A stretch of 64,000 nt of DNA from JACIWG01 sp049969935 (GTDB taxonomy: Archaea; Thermoproteota; Nitrososphaeria; JACIWG01). The notes under the pieces were generated by a model, which did not search any database, had not been told where the DNA came from, and was given only the letters and a program-made list of their open reading frames with translations. The DNA lies in the NCBI GenBank assembly GCA_049969935.1, contig JBMFNX010000004.1, positions 23,905 through 87,904 on the forward strand, read 5' to 3'. Of the stretch, positions 63,101-64,000 are shown in pieces; position 1 is the first letter of the stretch; each line of letters starts with the position of its first letter. The translations under genes were made by a program, and so were the position numbers.

Positions 63101-63457
63101 GTCGCCAATGTAAAGGTACTGGGAGTCTGTTACAATACCATTTTGTACAATCTTCATCTCCAACTCTATTGGAGCAGAGTATGTTAGGTTCCTCATCCTA
63201 GCCTCCATTGGTGTCACAAGTGTTTTTGAAGCATCATGTTCTGTAACACGAGGTAAGCCGACACGAATTTTACCGAATTCGACAGTGTAGGGGTTTGTTA
63301 ATGTTTCAACATCAATTTTACCTACTTCGTCCACGATAGCCTGTAAACCGTATTTGATAAACTCGTTATATGAGTTTATATGCTGTCTAGCTATACCCTC
63401 TTCTTCAATAATTGCTCTAAGAAGGGGCCAAAAGTCTGCAGCCTTCTTTTCAACCAT
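60104..63457 (-). CDS. rpoB: DNA-directed RNA polymerase subunit B (unsplit)
   Basis: About 1117 aa from ATG 63457; GTG 63469 is in frame, but AGGGTGA is 8 nt before the ATG. VIVGLEDLAPNKMLVDVKKQ in the N-terminal half, CPCETPEGSNCGLVKNLAL, and the active-site region GDKFASRHGQKGVVG are diagnostic; the C-terminal zinc site is CENCGLIAYFDARTRKYTC-VCG. B' and B'' are fused. rpoH stop and rpoB start overlap. Confidence 0.97.
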   Translation of the reverse strand: MVEKKAADFWPLLRAIIEEEGIARQHINSYNEFIKYGLQAIVDEVGKIDVETLTNPYTVEFGKIRVGLPRVTEHDASKTLVTPMEARMRNLTYSAPIELEMKIVQNGIVTDSQYLYIGDLPVMVKSDICYLSKKSIDELIEEGEDYLDPGGYFIINGSERVIVGLEDLAPNKMLVDVKKQGGATFYTVTVYSSVVGYRSKLEISMHQDGVIYARFSNLPTDIPVVVLMRALGLESDREIVEAVSLKPEVQDLLGPTFDKCGEVVTVNDALVYIGNRVAHGLQEEYRVKRAENVLDWGLLPHLGKNPEDRISKALFIGEAVCKLIEYKLGWIPADDKDHYGNKVIRLAGQLLADLFRTCFRNLVKDMKYQLEHSGQKRGMGVVNVAIRPGIITDKLRNAIATGNWGRGKVGITQLLDRTNYLSTISHLRRIQSPLSRSQPNFEARDLHPTHFGRVCPCETPEGSNCGLVKNLALSAIISVAADPKEIMNVITQIGLIPYKDASIEAKMNGARVFLDGGVVGYVLDPEGFCKEFRSMRRSGLIPSDVSIYLKVPPNPNAETRIYINTYSGRVLRPLIIVKNGVPQLKREDLELVLKGKMSWRELLKRGELELVDANEEENCYIATSLDELTPEHTHLELSMTGMLGAVASIIPYAEHNQSPRNTYESAMAKQALGFPTPVYKHLMNVRSHLLVYPQTPMVTTGSFEMLNLDKRPIGQNAVVAVLSYDCYNIEDAIVLNKASVERGFGRTFFFRLYEAEAQLYLGGMKDKFEIPNPDSNVKGYRGDKFYRLLEADGVIFPEANVSGGDVLIGKLSPPRFTEEYREIEAGGPYMRDTSVAVRPSETGVIDSVIMSVNVEGGKMYKVKVRDLRIPELGDKFASRHGQKGVVGLLANPEDMPYTEDGIIPDLIINPHAFPSRMTVGQFIESIAGKVGALRGKPVDGTTFCGETVESLERQLEELGFVKTGKEVMYDGKTGERYVAEIFIGIVYYQKLHHMVADKIHARARGQVQMLTKQPTEGRSRGGGLRFGEMERDCLIAYGTSMVLKDRLLDESDKTDVYVCENCGLIAYFDARTRKYTCRVCGPNARIATVSMAYAFKLLVQEMMSLNILPRLILKDKI

Positions 63458-63465
63458 CAAAGCAT

Positions 63466-63723
63466 TCACCCTTCAATCACATACCTATAATAGTATGCTG
63501 CCCCAGCAACTTCACTCTTTCTCGTAATCTTTATTATGTCGCCAGGTTTAGCGCCCAATTCCTTTACAACAGGGTCTGAAGATAGAATGTATGGAAGCTG
63601 ATGAGGTTTAACACGATATGTTTCCAGAACAATCTTAGCCTCCTCAGGCGAGAGAATTTCATGCTTTGGGACAAGAATGTGGTCCATTATAGAGAATTCT
63701 TTCTGACCCACCTTTTTATCCAT
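63466..63723 (-). CDS. rpoH: DNA-directed RNA polymerase subunit H (Rpo5)
   Basis: 85 aa with HILVPKHEILSPEEAKIVLE and VKELGAKPGDIIKITRKSEVAGAAYYYRYVI, the conserved C-terminal domain of eukaryotic Rpb5. First gene of the rpo operon, ATG 63723, ribosome site GAGGTGG at 63730-63736. Confidence 0.97.
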   Translation of the reverse strand: MDKKVGQKEFSIMDHILVPKHEILSPEEAKIVLETYRVKPHQLPYILSSDPVVKELGAKPGDIIKITRKSEVAGAAYYYRYVIEG

Positions 63724-63789
63724 AGAAAACCACCTCTACAAAGGTTTTTTGGCAAAAAACTGTCATAATAAACGCCTAAAAAACCCTAA

Positions 63790-63827
63790 AACGACGGTTA
63801 TTTAAACATTACCATAACCGTTTCGTT
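63790..63827 (-). promoter_or_regulatory. Promoter of the rpoH-rpoB-rpoA operon with flanking inverted repeat
   Basis: TATA TTTAAATA (minus strand, 63799-63806) is enclosed by inverted repeat arms ACGGTTA (63794-63800) and TAACCGT (63815-63821), with outer AACG (63790-63793) and CGTT (63824-63827). The predicted start near 63778 gives a leader of about 55 nt before ATG 63723, longer than most here. Confidence 0.5.
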
Positions 63828-63876
63828 AACATGATAGGGGGATAAAGTTGGCTTATATTTTACACAATAAAATTTT

Positions 63877-64000
63877 TTAAAACAGTTTAACAGCACCAGA
63901 GCTTTCAACACCTCTCGTGTTAAGATGTGATAGGGTTGAAAGCCTATAGTCTCTAACAAGCATAGTAAGTTCACCGAACTCTCTAGGATCCATTTTCTCT
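63877..64000 (-). CDS. 3' end of a minus-strand gene running off the window
   Basis: From the right edge an uninterrupted frame encodes about 40 residues (EKMDPREFGELTMLVRDYRL, then STLSHLNTRGVESSGAVKLF) and stops at TAA 63877-63879. A helix-like acidic end with a Leu-rich run suggests a genuine C-terminus. Protein not identified. Its stop is about 150 nt before the rpoH start, so it is transcribed towards rpoH. Confidence 0.55.
   Translation of the reverse strand, partial: EKMDPREFGELTMLVRDYRLSTLSHLNTRGVESSGAVKLF

Noticed and set aside
1..64000. CRISPR array, intact insertion sequence, or prophage
   Set aside because: No spaced direct repeats, transposase with complete catalytic residues, or phage structural gene was seen anywhere in the window.

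Overview
The window is an archaeal chromosome segment. It carries archaeal-type information genes (thermosome, RadA, ABCE1, EF-1 alpha, archaeal uS12/uS7/uS10/eL30, Trm5, NEMF-like protein) and ether-lipid genes (GGGP synthase, geranylgeranyl reductase, a tetraether-synthase-like radical SAM enzyme). TATA boxes lie about 25-30 nt before starts, and several mRNAs look leaderless. The DNA is AT-rich. RNA polymerase subunits A and B are both encoded by single unsplit genes. As far as I recall, an unsplit rpoA points to the Thaumarchaeota/Aigarchaeota side of the Archaea. A tungsten-type aldehyde:ferredoxin oxidoreductase, an ADP-forming acyl-CoA synthetase and the thermosome suit an anaerobic, probably thermophilic organism. 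The lineage call is inference.

Layout. 1-7 kb: end of a sugar-isomerase (SIS) gene and a BadF-type sugar kinase, facing a minus-strand ABC importer with two permeases, an ATPase and two different binding proteins. 7-12.6 kb: an 84-aa protein resembling eL22, arginyl-tRNA synthetase, a RadA paralogue without a P-loop, an unknown helical protein, an EMC6-like membrane protein and a NEMF/Rqc2 homologue. 12.7-21.5 kb: three overlapping CBS-domain genes, dihydroorotase, a Mut7-C protein, AMMECR1, an acyl-CoA synthetase, AsnRS and RadA. 21.5-31 kb: a large surface protein, the tetraether-synthase-like enzyme, PyrF, NaPRTase, an ECF-S-like protein with a type II pantothenate kinase, and GGGP synthase. 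31-42.5 kb: Nre repair protein, an SplB-like radical SAM protein, ABCE1, Trm5, thermosome, GGR, IMP dehydrogenase, and two poorly known proteins. 42.6-48.4 kb: a TIM-barrel hydrolase-like protein and an acetate/acyl-CoA module (ACD alpha, Pat-type GNAT, ACD beta, AMP-forming Acs). 48.4-52.7 kb: a structured, GC-richer intergenic region with a probable TnpB tail, an aldo/keto reductase, AOR with its Fe-S partner, and acylphosphatase. 52.7-63.8 kb: the rpoH-rpoB-rpoA-eL30-nusA-uS12-uS7-EF1A-uS10 block on the minus strand. The right edge holds the 3' end of one more minus-strand gene.

No tRNA, rRNA, CRISPR array or intact mobile element was seen. The most unusual observations are: a RadA paralogue that has lost its Walker A lysine, paired with an unknown overlapping gene; the eL22-like small protein; perfect inverted repeats centred on the TATA boxes of several housekeeping promoters; a predicted pantothenate-salvage pair (ECF-S plus PanK-II) in an archaeon; the stand-alone Pat-type acetyltransferase between the two ACD subunits beside Acs; an Asp in place of a cluster Cys in the AOR; and the structured tnpB/omega-RNA-like relic at about 48.5-48.8 kb.
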